Shown: positions 11,936 to 23,400 of the stretch, in pieces
How positions within the stretch are numbered: the first letter of the stretch is position 1
Layout of the letters: every line of letters begins with the position of its first letter
Origin: Stenopsyche tienmushanensis
Lineage: Eukaryota; Arthropoda; Insecta; Trichoptera; Stenopsychidae
Length of the DNA stretch: 64,000 bases
Assembly (NCBI GenBank): GCA_008973525.1
Contig: WACJ01000364.1
Location: 220,060 to 284,059 of the forward strand
Direction of reading: 5' to 3'
Program-made: the position numbers and the translations under genes
Notes under the pieces: generated by a model
Told to the model about the DNA's origin: nothing
What the model saw: the letters and a program-made list of their open reading frames with translations, nothing else
Database searches by the model: none

Positions 11936-12529
11936 AAATATTTTTATTTTAAGATTTCGTAATTAAGCCTATATTTTATAGATAAATCGGAGATCGATTC
12001 GCAACAATAATTTTTATAAAAATGCCGTTCTACATTATAAAATGCAATTTATCCTTGTTGTACGAGCGTTATATAACGAATGAAAATTATGGCGGGAATT
12101 TGCGACATTTAAACTTATCCTTAATACTAATATTAATCATAAAAAGGCGAATATTTTTTTAGATTAAATATAAAATTTCGTCCTTGTATATCAAATAATC
12201 TAAATTTCATCACAGTGGAAAAACTGTATTATTTACGTTTATTATCTTAAATCGCCTTTTGAATAATTAAGGACATTTCGTATCGCATATACACGCGATT
12301 TAACCGTACATCATATGCAAGGACAAAATAAACACGGCTTAAATTAATAATCATATGGGGTTGATTTTTCCGCGGGCGGTATAGATTTTGTAAATTAATT
12401 CCTGTGATAGATTTGAGGGCGAATTTATGATAATTATGGAAATAGTCGGAGGCGTTTTGAATAACGTGGGGTTGTTTTCGGTGCGGGAAAGTGAGTCGTT
12501 TCGGGGTTATGTGGAGCACGAGTGGATGA
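11936..12529. other. AT-rich stretch without recognised gene
   Basis: One 90-codon frame on the minus strand (12247-12519) shows no motif. Nothing else was recognised. Confidence 0.35.
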
Positions 12530-13030
12530 CAGTTACCTGTCCACCCCGCCAGTAGTCCGCGACGTCGGCCATCCTCGCGAGGACGCTATCTCATGCCACG
12601 GGCGAAGATGTCTTCCTACCTGACGATGGAAGTCAGCAGTGCATTAGGTATGACCGGCGGCGTGCCGCACACATAAACACGACGCGCGCACATGCACAGG
12701 GCCCGAATCATCAATTAAAATATGCATAATATTAATTATCTTAAGCGTTAACAATGTGCCGAAGCCGTGAGCTCGGTTATTGTCCTAGTGATTATGTATC
12801 GTTACGACTTATTGTTGATATATAAAGGGTGTATCGATTGGGGTGCCGAGCGGCCGGCTCTGCCGGGGGCTCGCGGAAGACTCGCCGGGCGAGTGAGGAG
12901 GCCGCCGGCTGTGACCGATCGATACACGGGGGCCCGAGTCAGGGACCGCCAACTTTACAACCCCTGGTCGCACCTCTCAGACCCCCGACACTTTCACTTT
13001 TCAACGACGGATTCTTCTGACAGATCGACG
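12530..13030. promoter_or_regulatory. GC- and CpG-rich island, possible promoter
   Basis: The island stands out sharply from the AT-rich flanks. It contains an imperfect inverted pair GTGTATCGATTGG (12829-12841) / CCGATCGATACAC (12915-12927) enclosing a very GC-rich core with the perfect stem CTCGCC-G-GGCGAG (12881-12893). A candidate minus-strand first exon lies at its left edge (12572-12537). The promoter role is inferred from composition only. Confidence 0.3.
12537..12572 (-). CDS. Candidate first coding exon, gene unknown
   Basis: On the minus strand an ATG in a fair start context (GAGGATGG) opens twelve codons, MADVADYWRGGQ, ending exactly at CAG|GTAACT, a good splice donor in phase 0. 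It sits at the left edge of a GC-rich island, as the alpha-catulin first exon does at 19 kb. I do not recognise the peptide and found no matching second exon to the left. It may be the start of an unknown gene, an alternative first exon of the alpha-catulin gene, or chance. The call rests on signals, not homology. Confidence 0.22.
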
Positions 13031-13859
13031 CCCTTATATTAAATCGGCGTACAGTATAAAAAAAACCCAAATGTATGTCTGTCTGTTCGCAAAATAATCA
13101 TATCCAAACTTAATATTTTTAATTCAATAACTCATCCTATTGATCAAAATCCATTCATGGAAATATATGAATGATCACTCAGTGGGCCATCCAGATGAAT
13201 GCATCAATAGGGAATTCAAATCATCATATCTTCGATAGACGATCGAATACTGTACAATTTCAGGCTTTCTATTATGGATCTTTCCAGTTTAATGAATTGT
13301 AAAGCCATACATAATGCAATGAATTGCATTATTGTTGCAATATTCATTGAATATCACCATTCAATGCAGTTATGCTTAGAAAAGCAATATTCCACGAGTC
13401 TATTAAATGGATAGGGATATACACCATCGATATTAAATATGGAAAATATAAAGATTTTGGGCGGTCCGGTCTTTTTCTGCTCATCAAAGTCCTAGTCTCT
13501 TGATATCGTTTAATGCATAATGCATCTCATTGATAAAGATAATCATTTTTAAAACAATTTCTTTAATTGAAATGCATTAATTTCATAATATAATGTTATA
13601 TTGAATGCTTCAAAATGTCCATCGTCCTTTGTGTGTATAATGTATATAATGTGTGTTTGTTCGTTTATTGTGCGTTCTTATTCTGAATGATAATACATAT
13701 ATGAAATTGATTATAAATAATAAAAATATAAAGACCTATGTCACGCTCATTGAAAAAATGTCAATAGTCCTAATACTGCGACTGTTTTCCGCCGAGGTTG
13801 GCAATGTTTGATTTATCGGTTCGTAAAAATGTCAAGGGGGAGGGGTCGGCATGGGAGAA
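13031..13859. other. AT-rich stretch without recognised gene
   Basis: ATGTATGTCTGTCTGTTCGC at 13072-13091 matches 8886-8905. The rest is AT-rich with no frame longer than about 60 codons. Confidence 0.35.
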
Positions 13860-14140
13860 AACTTATTAAGCGAGTATTACAGCGTAAGGCCGCACCGGAA
13901 TAATACATCATTTCTTCATACACATTAGGATTCGGAATGCGGCTCCCTGGCCATACATCATGTGGGGTCGCGGCGTCGGGTTGGGATCCCCTGCCCTGGG
14001 CCCGGTGCTAGCGCACCCAGGCCGGGCTGCCAGTTCTTCGGGAGGCTTCAGCCCTTCGGCTGCCGCCTCGCTCCTGCGCCTCCTCCGGATGGACATCTGT
14101 TGAAAGGATGCCCTGCCCGCAGACCACGTGAGACTTTTAA
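13860..14140. repeat. GC-rich block, possible retrotransposon piece
   Basis: A sharply GC-rich block with frames open on both strands (62 codons each). Its composition and the TTACAGCGTAAGGCCGC-type sequence just before it resemble non-LTR retrotransposon debris. No second copy occurs in the window and no motif was recognised. Confidence 0.25.
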
Positions 14141-15652
14141 CAACTTTTAAAAAATCGTCCGCGAATCGAGCACAAATTTAATTTTCAATACAAGCCATCT
14201 TCTATTCCATCGACTGTATATGATGGTAACAGGTGGAACATCTTTTCAGGATTTGGCACGAATAAAGACAGCTCCTATTACAGTCTATAATTTCTATGTT
14301 GGTTTAGTAGAATTTTTGGCAGCCGATCCTATTTTTTATAGTAGGCTTTTATGTGCCCATCGCTTCGTGGTTTGGCACGATAATAGAATTCAGGCTCGAA
14401 CAATAAGGAACACAGTTTATTAACTGGGTTAAATGATGATCTGATACTTGTATTTGCATTATCGTATGACCGTGAAATTTGCTGCATGAAATTCTCCCTT
14501 GACATTTTGGCATTTGATCCCGAAAAATATCGCCAAGTTCGTGCGATGCAAAATCGGAATTCGCTTTTTAAAAGCGCAATAAAAATGATGCTTCGTATTA
14601 TGCCAACGAACGACACCCATAAAGCTCGCATCCCCGGGCGATTATCCAACTTTTCCAACGTCAAATCCGGCCCTGTCGCTTTATGCAATCGCCATCCACA
14701 CACATAAAATCCGCATTCCCTCTTTGCGAAATTTCATAAGAGCCGACGCGATGAAACGATCAAAGATCCGCCGTTATTGAGGGCCTCTTTTTATTAACCC
14801 CGAATTCGCGGGCCTTTCAACGCGAGCCCCCATATAAATCATCTCAAAACGCGAAGTCAGGGTTGTTTTCTTTTACTTTCTCCTATCATTCATACGGGAG
14901 CATAAAATTGAATGAGCTTGAGTTATGGCTAAGTGGATTACATACGAAAAGGTAAGCGAATATCCGGGGCTTCGTCTCATGGCGGATTCAAAATTAAGAT
15001 GGCGTACAACTTTAAAATCCCGGATTTATTCGCGTACCATCGACAGGGAGAAATACTAATCCCGTTGCATAACGCGGGGCGTTATATACGGGCGGATTGC
15101 AGATTTGAGACATGCTCCGATTAGATGGCGATTTTCCGTCGTTTCAGCGACATTAAATCAATGTGGCCTCGTCGGGCTCGGATTAAATTATTGCAAGTCA
15201 TCCCGAGGGTCTTCGCGTATTCAGTCGAGAAGATGGTTTTTCCATCGTCGGAAATTACATTAGCTCTGTAATTTTTCAAAATCAAAGCGGAGTAATCTTC
15301 GTGATATATTCGAAGGAATCTTCATCCATCAACCTAATTTCGGTTCAAGTGGTGAAGTCGGAAATAAATCGCGAGCGAGAAAAGAGATGGAGCACTCATA
15401 TGGATTCGGCGCAAGTCGACATATATAGGGGAAAAATGTAAGGCATCATTTGTTTGTCGTTTGTGTATCCGTAGGAACGCTCTATTAATTAATTATCTCA
15501 CCCCTTTTTGTAGTCAAATATGACGCGGTTATCTACCTTTCTTCCACCAAGTCTTGCATAGGGGAGAGATTTTGGATCTGATACCTTCGAGAACATATTC
15601 GAACCATAACCGAAAAGATTGGTCTTTTTTCTGCCATCTGTTAGTCCGTATT
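14141..15652. other. Unassigned stretch
   Basis: Several overlapping frames of 62-124 codons lie on both strands, without recognisable motif, repeat or exon signal. Base composition is more even than in the surroundings. Confidence 0.35.
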
Positions 15653-15656
15653 TTAA

Positions 15657-15787
15657 CACATTCCCGACGGGTTGCGCATAGTATTGTCTTTAGCCCGACG
15701 CAGGGCATATTTGCGACTCTTTTTTAAAAGCCAATTAATCACATAATACCCGAAGGGTGCATATATGCGTAGCCCGGCGCGAATGTG
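15657..15787. mobile_element. piggyBac-type MITE with TTAA duplication (131 bp)
   Basis: The element begins CACATTCCCGACGGG and ends CCCGGCGCGAATGTG, an inverted pair with two mismatches in 15. TTAA flanks it at 15653-15656 and 15788-15791. The interior carries two related GGGY-GCATAT/TGCG subterminal blocks. TTAA targets are used by piggyBac and Kolobok elements; the C-start favours piggyBac. Confidence 0.75.
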
Positions 15788-15840
15788 TTAATATGTCATA
15801 AATCTTATTTTATTATTAAGAATAAACAAAGCGAAGCACG

Positions 15841-15881
15841 AAACCAACAAAGAACATATTCGATATGTTCTTTGTTGGTTT
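15841..15881. repeat. 19-bp perfect inverted repeat
   Basis: The arm AAACCAACAAAGAACATAT (15841-15859) is repeated exactly as its complement at 15863-15881 around the 3-nt centre TCG. It lies 53 bp past the MITE at 15657-15787. No gene ends here, so it is not a terminator of anything recognised. Confidence 0.8.
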
Positions 15882-16328
15882 GACTTGATCAAGGTTTGAA
15901 TGCAACCATGTCCACAATTAATAAAATTTATGGACCAGTCCTAATGATACGCAGATCAATTTTGGTTTGTCTAATTGAATCTGATCTTCGCCAATCATTA
16001 GGAAAATTATTACAGAAACTCTCATCTTTAAAGGGATAACAAAACAGCGTGATATAATCCATTTGCATAATTGTTGTTAAAACAGATAACCTTTTTTTCT
16101 GGAAGTAAAATATTAATATTAAGAAATTATAGAATTTAGAAGACGCATCTTCCATATTTTGTCAGATTTATCACCTTCTGATTACTATCTATTAGATCTT
16201 TAGATTATATTTCATATTTAAGTAACATATCATGCGGGATGACAGGCGCAGTTCCAGAACCGTACCGAGTCCCAGACCCACGCTTCCAGACTGACAGCCT
16301 TCCAGAGTTCGTTCGGAGATTATAAATG

Positions 16329-16605
16329 GGAGACAGAGAAGGAACGAGTATTTTACATACATTGTACGATTGTATAGATCGTTAACCCAAATTTATCAAC
16401 TAATAATGATATAATAAATAATGCTTACGAAAAGATATTACCGATTATTATGTGCTATCGACAGTGTTTATTTATGTACAAGCTTCATACACGCTGCGAT
16501 AGTCCTGACAAACAAGTGGATTTGTACTGACGATAGTGGCCGACATACGAATATAGCATCTAAGTTTATGATGATTTAAAATTAGCTCACTACTCAAAGG
16601 GTTAA
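16329..16605 (+). repeat. Repeat family D, copy 2
   Basis: It begins with a GGGAGACAGAGA-like block, then GATCGTTAACCCAAATTTAT, GTGCTATCGACAGTGTT, ACAAGCTTCATACACGCTGC, AAGTGGATTTGTAC and AATATAGCATCTAAGTT, and ends near CTCAAAGGGTTAA. The order matches the copy at 46670-46960. Confidence 0.65.
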
Positions 16606-16935
16606 CTGCCTCCGAATGTGATGGACAATTTAAACGAGACCATACGAGCTGCCAAGACAAACTTAGCAGTGATCAGCCAAATGAGGGGACCACACCAGAA
16701 ATAGTGAAGAAAATCTACAAAATGGTATTGGATGACCGTCGATTGAAAGTGCGTGAGATAGCATACATGATGAAAAGTGCTGTACATATTGACTAAAAAT
16801 TTGAACATAAGAAAGCTGTGTGCAAGATGATTGCCGCATTTGCTCACAATGAAATAAAAACAGCGTCGACGATATTTCAAAGGCGAAAGCCGAGTTTTTG
16901 CCTAAATTCATAACCATGGAAGAAACATAGGTCTA
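16606..16935 (+). mobile_element. Mariner transposase remnant, N-terminal part
   Basis: One frame reads TTPEIVKKIYKMVLDDRRLK then VREIAYMMKSAVHI, the second helix-turn-helix of a mariner transposase. KKAVCKMIAAFAHNEIKTAS and FQRRKPSF follow with stops and gaps, and then ...FITMEET-like sequence. The catalytic DD(D/E) triad is not preserved. Family A copy A4 starts directly downstream. Confidence 0.75.
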
Positions 16936-16942
16936 TCACATC

Positions 16943-17664
16943 TAGGGAATCCAATCCCAGGATCCAAGATCCCGGAAAGTTTAAGTGCTCATGAATTCCG
17001 GGATTAATAAATGTAATCCCGAAAAATTCGATATTGAATTTTTTATCTAACAGAATTTGTACACCTCACCAGCACGATAAAGGCTACTAAATTCAGGGAA
17101 GAGACATTCCCCGAAATCTGAACGCTTGGAAACATTGGCGAAACTACAAATTGGTGAGCATAGGCGACGCCTAGGGGCAGTAACTGTCTAATCTATGTAT
17201 ACATATATATAGAGTACATAAATGTTTTTCAAATTGTTATATTAACCTTTCCCTACCGGTGATGAATTCACTACACATCGACTTTAATAAAGGGAATATC
17301 GATATAAAATATAATAGATACGGGGTTCAGAATTTTTGTATTCCTCCCTAATATAATTACGAATCACATCAAAGTATTATAGTATATAAGTATTCATCTG
17401 AAGCGACGGAAATAAATAATTTGTCGGGAAATCGGGAATTTCGCGAGTTTTAGTCCGTGTCTCAGCAGAAAGGAATTTTACTTAGATATTTAACTAACAT
17501 TTAAATATCTGATGACGATATCATCAACGAGTGTGGAAGCTGAGCGTGCATTTTCAGCAGCAAGTTGCCCGACTTCCAAAATCAGATTCAGACTAAATTA
17601 TGAAACATTCGATGCTCTAATGTTGCTTCGAGTATATTTTCAAAATAATATTTGGTTTTTTTAA
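16943..17664 (+). mobile_element. hAT family A, copy A4, with hAT C-terminal remnant
   Basis: It starts TAGGGAATCCAATCCCAGG, has the family's middle (CCCTACCGGTGATGAATTCA), and ends with a frame (about 17502-17664) reading STSVEAERAFSAASCPTSKI then NYETFDALMLLRVYF and a stop. The 3' inverted end was not found, so the copy is 3'-truncated or its end is worn away. Confidence 0.75.
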
Positions 17665-17831
17665 TGTTTTATTTTTCTATTTTTGAATTGTATTTTTATC
17701 TTTTCTTAAATAAATAAAATTATTTCGCCATCACACTTGGATTTAATACCCATGTCCGCGAGGACACGCTCATTCTCAACTTTGAGGGTCCATACGGATC
17801 TTAAAAGGTTACGCATTTATCACCGAAAATG

Positions 17832-17912
17832 CAACAAAAAGCCCTATAAGAGGAGAGAGTGGCCACAAGGTATGTAAGTTCAACCGGTCCGCCTTTCAGA
17901 CGGCTGACACTC
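17832..17912 (-). mobile_element. hAT family B fragment
   Basis: About 80 bp match the inner part of family B in reverse: AAAAAGCCCTATAAGAGGA, GAGTGGCCACAAGG and CAACCGGTCCGCCTTTCAGA. Both ends are missing. Confidence 0.6.
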
Positions 17913-18044
17913 AAGAAAAAACTATTCATCAAACTACTTCGCATTATTTTCTTTTTTTAAACTTGCGTGTCGAATTTATCGAGCTGAAAGGAGACTGTTG
18001 TGAGAAATAAAGATATATTTTTCCATTTTTTTTCGGGCTTTATT

Positions 18045-18082
18045 TATTAGATCGGGTACTGATGGGACTACCCTCGTATCGC
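18045..18082 (+). mobile_element. Mariner 3' terminal fragment
   Basis: GATCGGGTACTGATGGGACT then ACCCTCGTA resembles the sequence that follows the mariner coding remnant at about 22432-22464 (GGTCGGGTACTTTTTGGATT then ACCCTCGTA). No coding part remains beside it. Confidence 0.5.
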
Positions 18083-18999
18083 TCTGGGGAATGTTTCACT
18101 GTCATGAAAATCAAACGCCTGTTTCCGTCATCGCATCCGTCGTTTGACGCTTCGATTCTTCTGAAATCATCATCCGGTCGGTGGTACGGGTAAGATTTCC
18201 AGTGGCATTGTTATCCGAGTTTTGCCATTTTTTTGTGTAAAATTTATCATTATAAAAGTCGGAAAATTAAACATTTATAACGTATTTATAAATAAACGTC
18301 TGATCTGTTATTAAATGCGCTTTTGATGTTTCTTATGTGTGTTTCATTTTGAATAATTTTAATATTTTTTTTAAAATTTACTTTTATTTATTTTTTAATT
18401 TTATGACTGATAAGAAAACATTTTTATTTTAAATATTTGAATTATAATTCATTTGTTTGTATTAATGTGATATTAGGGTGGTGTGTTTGTGTTTCAGTCG
18501 AAGGGGAGAATTTATCCCGGAGGTGCAATTTACGCAGACGCTCTGGCCAGAAGCAACAGTTCGTATTTTTTAGCTATCCCGCGGGAACTTTAAACTCTCA
18601 CGTTTGACGTCTGGATGGTCTGGGAGCGAAGCCCGACGATTTCGGCCTTCCTCAGACGAAGAACGCCGAGTGGAGATCGCGATGGAGACGACGAAAGCTC
18701 GCCCGACAACTATTTATATACATAAAAGCTCGCGCGAACAACAATCTTTTTGGTTATGTCGCACCGTCAAAGCGCATTACGTGTTTTCAGGCAATCGTAT
18801 CGTTCGACGGGACGCGATTTTCGCGATCGGAAGAGGAAGTCGTCGCGGAACGTGCGGCGATGTCACGTCGGCTTCGAGTGACATTTGAAAGGAGGTGTGC
18901 CCAAAATATGGTAGTCGATGTATGCGGCCGTTTGAGCGAACGTCGCCCTCAAATTACAAGATGCATGCAGAGACAGGATCGTAATTGAGTCGTATTTAC
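18083..18999. other. Inferred first intron of alpha-catulin gene
   Basis: The first half is AT-rich. From about 18480 the sequence becomes GC- and CpG-rich, with a 94-codon plus-strand frame (18604-18888) that has no recognised motif and runs against the gene. I read this as intron and promoter-proximal island, possibly regulatory. Confidence 0.4.
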
Positions 19000-19080
19000 C
19001 TGTTTCACTAGCGGCAATAGGGTCTGTTCGATGGATTTCGTCTTTATTTCGAGAAAATCTGGTGGACAGCCCGTCGCCAT
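19000..19080 (-). CDS. CTNNAL1: Alpha-catulin, first coding exon (partial gene)
   Basis: Twenty-seven codons run from an ATG in a good context (GTGAAATGG) to CAG|GTAAATAC, a clean phase-0 splice donor. After a short leader the peptide reads LEIKTKSIEQTLLPLVKQ. This is the conserved start of alpha-catulin, where vertebrate proteins read nearly the same (EIKTRSVEQTLLPLV), at the beginning of the vinculin/alpha-catenin-like fold. Alpha-catulin is a cytoplasmic protein of the vinculin superfamily linked to Rho signalling, cytoskeletal scaffolding and, in worms and flies, channel localisation. Later exons were not found between here and the left edge, so the first intron is probably longer than 18 kb. 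The gene lies on the same strand as ninaC, 1.36 kb beyond its stop. The assignment rests on 18 residues plus splice and start signals. Confidence 0.72.
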
Positions 19081-19250
19081 TTCACCGTTCCCCACCCCGC
19101 CCACTCGCACTCTGTCTGGCAGGCGTCTCTTTCGCACGCGCGCCCGCGCCGGCTAGCCGTCTCTTTTCGGCCCTTTCATAAATTAAGCCCACTCCGATGT
19201 GTGCCGAACGAAAACTGCACATGGTAAGGCGACTCAATTTTTCACGTGCC
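19081..19250 (-). promoter_or_regulatory. GC-rich 5' flank / leader of alpha-catulin
   Basis: Directly upstream of the ATG on the minus strand lies a CpG-rich stretch (CGCACGCGCGCCCGCGCCGG in plus-strand reading near 19134-19153) in an AT-rich setting. No TATA box was seen. It is taken as leader and core promoter region from position and composition only. Confidence 0.4.
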
Positions 19251-20389
19251 GCGGGAAATCAATTCAAATCTTTTGACGTTTGTGATCACAAATGCATTGA
19301 ATTATCGACCATAACCGAAAAACTTATTTAACCTCAACATTTTAAATTCTTTATTTTTAATTTAAATAAAAGCTCCAATATCTACATATTATATTTATTC
19401 AACATCTGCAATGAAAAAAATCGCAAATAATATTTATTTTAAATATAAAAAAACATTTAATACTTTACTATAAAATGTATTCATGTAGCGAATATTAATA
19501 AATTTAATTTAATATGATTTATAATGCATTAAATTTAATTCGTCTTTCAGCCCTATTTAAATTCATCGATCGCCTCCTCTAATAAAAATATAAATAGACA
19601 AAGAATAAACTTGCGACTTTGTTTCATTACGTTAGAAGTTATATCGCAAACAATTTTTTGTGTGCGGAACTTTCCCCAAAGAACAAAGTTTCAATCATGG
19701 ATTATATGATTTATTTTTATATCGCCTTATAACAATATAACTTTATGTTCATCAGCAGCAACGAGCGAGATAAATTATTTTATCCGACGGCGCTCATAAA
19801 TTATGGAAATGACACGACGACTTTTATGAACAAACGCCAACGCAGTGGATTCAAATCAAATAATCACATTATTTTGCATATATTTATTAGACTAAGTCAT
19901 TGGCACAATATCACATGACAATAATAATCCTACATTATCCATAGAATTAGGGTAAAAAAATAAAAGATAAGTACATACATCATGAAAATAGCATTTCTTC
20001 TCGGTATAAAATTTTGTACCAAAAATATGGTCGGTCGTTAATTAAGCTCGGTGAAGTGTTTGTCTTACAATTTGTACTCTCATTGATACATGGTAAATTT
20101 AAATTATTTCTCTCTCATACTGTTTTCATTTTGCAAATAAAAATATACACAAACTTACAACAAATAAATATCTGATATAATATTCAATTAAAAATAGTCT
20201 TTGGTAAATGTTATGGTCTATCTTTTACGTCGCTTTCACGCGTTTAACATTAATTAATCAATATTAAGAATAATGATCTGATTCAATAAATATATGGTCA
20301 TCATCATACATAAATCATAAAAAAGCAAATATGATAAATTCAGCATCAGTATTTAAATTCGTCGTTAAGTAATAAATCCTCGCGTGTTT
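19251..20389. other. Intergenic, ninaC to alpha-catulin
   Basis: Very AT-rich, with no frame above 60 codons and no shared repeat. It separates the 3' end of ninaC from the alpha-catulin promoter region. Confidence 0.5.
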
Positions 20390-20395
20390 TTTATT
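20390..20395 (-). terminator. Poly(A) signal of ninaC
   Basis: AATAAA in minus-strand sense lies 45 nt past the stop codon. Another AATAAA overlaps the stop region itself (20433-20438). The downstream one is the more likely cleavage signal. Confidence 0.5.
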
Positions 20396-20439
20396 TGACC
20401 ACCAACATCAATAAAAATGCGAATCGTAGCCGCTTTATT

Positions 20440-23400
20440 CTATCGATAATGATTTTCCATTTTTATGTTATTGGGTCGTTTCTTATTATAAATTCCGTTG
20501 GCCGCTTTCGAATCTGGCTCGGGACTTTTTTTATAATTCCAAGCCGATTGCGGTGGAACGGGGCGACCTTTTCGTTTTCTTAGGCTCTCGGTGGGTCCGC
20601 GCGTCGGTCTTAACATTTGTCGAAAATTGAACGGTCCGTCTAAATCATTTTCATCGAAGCATTCTCTGGAATTGTCGAAGCATACTTCCGGAATCGAGCG
20701 ATCGTTCATATGTTGTGGTGATAAGCGCAGATTGTTCGGTTTATTTTGGAGATATTGGGATTCCGACGAGTAATTATTGTTGTTTACGTGGTTATTATGA
20801 GCTTCCGATTTCCAACCGGAATTGCAAAGTTCATTGATTTTCCCACTGCAAATAAAAACCATAACATATAAATCAACGCAATACTATTGTAAAAGATAAA
20901 GAAGCATTTGTTATATATCTTTAATTCAAACAATCACGATTACCTATAAAAATTATGTATATTTATAATCTACTAAAAAATAGCAAACTAGAAATCCATA
21001 AGAAATAAATATGAAGCACAAATGATTAAAATGGATGCGATACAAAGTCATAATACATGAAAATTGGAAAGCTTCAATCATAGTTTTTACCTATTATCCT
21101 AAAGGTGTCATCTGGCTGCTAATAAAAATAAGATAGTGCGTCATTTCTATGTGAAAATGATAATTACAAAATATTGATTTAACATTCTTTCTTTCAAAGA
21201 TATATATTTTTTTGCTATACATAATTGAAGTATTTTTTAGTGTATTAACAAGTGATCTTTTTTGTACATTAAGTGAATATTATCAATCTTCAAACAATAT
21301 TACCTCACTAATCTACCCCTAGCTCTCGATGAACCATTATAAGCGGCTGTATTCGGTAATACGTTATGCCAAGCAGATGAAAGCTGTTTCTCGCTCAATA
21401 AACGATTCCCAGATACTCCCAATGGACGTTCAATGCCGGGAGAAAATCTAAAAGGCAGAATAAAAATAAATCACAAACAATCAAATAAAAAATACATTTG
21501 TACATTACAAATAACATTTATACAAATGGATTACACGGTAAAATATTAAATTTATACCTCTTGATAAGTTTTTCATTTTCCCTCTGTAACAAAGGTTGAT
21601 CCCATGATGATAAATTACTATCATCATCGTCAAATTCAGGAGATGGACTTTATTATTTTGTAATAGCAATAAATTATCCCATTATAAGCAGCGTTAAATA
21701 ATAAAGAATACATTTACAAACAATTTTGATGATATGAAGGTCGTCCAAGGTGTACCCAACCTGATGAAATTAAATGATATGACCACGACGATGAAATGGT
21801 GAAGAAAATCCACAAAGTGGAATTGGATGACCGTTGACTGAATGCTAAATTAGCCTCTGAAGGGGCTTTCGTGATCATGGAGATTGTAGAAAGCTCCGAG
21901 GATGCGTTTCTCCCCATAACTTATGCAAAAAAATTTGTGGGCCCAACCGGTCCGCCTTTCAGATCGTTGACACTTGGAATGAGCGCCTCGCGATCGGGCG
22001 CCATGCCTGGATATGTCCACAGAAGACAATGGAACATTCAAAATAACAGACTGAAAGGAGAGAATCGGCTCTAAAGAAAGTAGAGACAGTTCCATCTACA
22101 GGCAAGGTTATGATATCAGTTTTTTAGGGTGCGCATGGAATATCATTTATTGATTATCTTCAAAAAGGAAAAACGATGAGCATTATGCGAACTTATTGAA
22201 ACGTTTGAGTAATGAAATTAAAAACGGCTGCATTTGACTAAAAAGAAAGACACACATGATGAATCAAAGTTCGAATTGCTTCCTCATATTTGCCAGATTA
22301 TATTTTTATTCCAAACTTGGAAAAAAGATTGGCCAACAATAAAGATGTAGAGTCGGCAGTCGATGGCTATTTTGACAGGCTCGACGGTTCTCACTATAAA
22401 CAGGGTATCGAAGCGTTTGTATTTTCTTTGATAGGTCGGGTACTTTTTGGATTACCCTCGTACTAAGATGATATTAGAAAATCTGATAAATTTTAATACA
22501 TATATATATTTATAAACTATACCTAGATAGCGGCTGAATATCATCTTGTAAGTGATTAGGTAAATCCTGCCCGTTTGTCAATAAAGACATGACTGTAAAT
22601 CCCGGCGGTGGTACATAATCATTCGGTAACGGTTTCAATTCATCGAGAATTATTCCTGGCTTATTTCTTCTCATAATTTTATGGGCCTCCTGATTAGCAC
22701 TGTGAATCTGTACACGTTTTAATATTACATTATTGATATATTCAGTATAAAGAGGATCGTTATTTACAATAATAATATGTGTAAATATACATCTTTTGCA
22801 AAAATAGCGAGTCGATCATGCATCGGTTGAGAGGGCGCCCTCTTAGGACTTCGGTGTTGGCGGTCATTTTTAAGATGTTCGCTCCATTTGCGACGAACTG
22901 TATATCCTCGAAAGTCTGTAAAATAATGGATTTATTTAGAAATGAATCAATCTGTATGGTAATTTTAAGCCGTAAAAATACATACGGCTTTGAATTATAA
23001 CTGCAGCTTTGTTAGAGTTGAGATTTTCTTTCTCGTTGGAATCATTCTGTATGTCTTGCGACGAAAGTCTTTTGAGTAGTTTAACTTTCATAAATCCAGA
23101 TTTTGCTTTGCCATCGATTCCTGAGCATAAAAACAAATTTATTGAACATGTGGTTTATTTAACGAGTGTTAATATTTTAAGTTCATACGATTACCTTGTT
23201 TTTGTTGTATGTTCTTTTGGTGTCTTCGGTTTTCAATTTCCAAGAGTCGCAATCTTTCTTTTTCCCTCTCACGTTCTCTTGCTAATTGCTTTTGTCTTTC
23301 TTTAACCTTTTTTCTTGTGATCCAGCCTCTTATGTGTTTCTGTAATGTGACTACACTCCTCGCCATATCCCACTGCATTTTTCTATAGTGAGCTTTGGCG

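Larger units (their letters stand above)
20440..22707 (-). other. ninaC: ninaC exons 18-21: tail
   Basis: Exon 18 encodes [20 protein letters not shown] followed by a proline-rich stretch. Exons 19 and 20 are in phase 2 on both sides (90 and 144 nt), so either could be skipped without frame shift. Exon 21 is polar, asparagine-rich ([10 protein letters not shown]) and basic, and ends KMENHYR. No C-terminal PDZ-binding motif of standard type is evident. The tail is the least conserved part of this family, so exon borders here rest on splice signals and phase. Confidence 0.75.

Noticed and set aside
13908..14150. Basic minus-strand frame (RRRRRSEAAAEG) as a gene
   Set aside because: The opposite strand is equally open, the block is abruptly GC-rich and looks like repeat debris, and no partner exon was seen.
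15841..15881. Palindrome as a bacterial-type terminator or CRISPR repeat
   Set aside because: It is a single occurrence in a eukaryotic sequence, with no neighbouring gene end and no regularly spaced copies.
18604..18888. 94-codon plus-strand frame near the alpha-catulin start
   Set aside because: It lies in a GC-rich island where stops are rare, has no recognised motif and runs opposite to the gene.
20440..20773. Plus-strand frames at 20395-20583 and 20591-20773
   Set aside because: They lie antisense to the last ninaC exon and carry no motif of their own.
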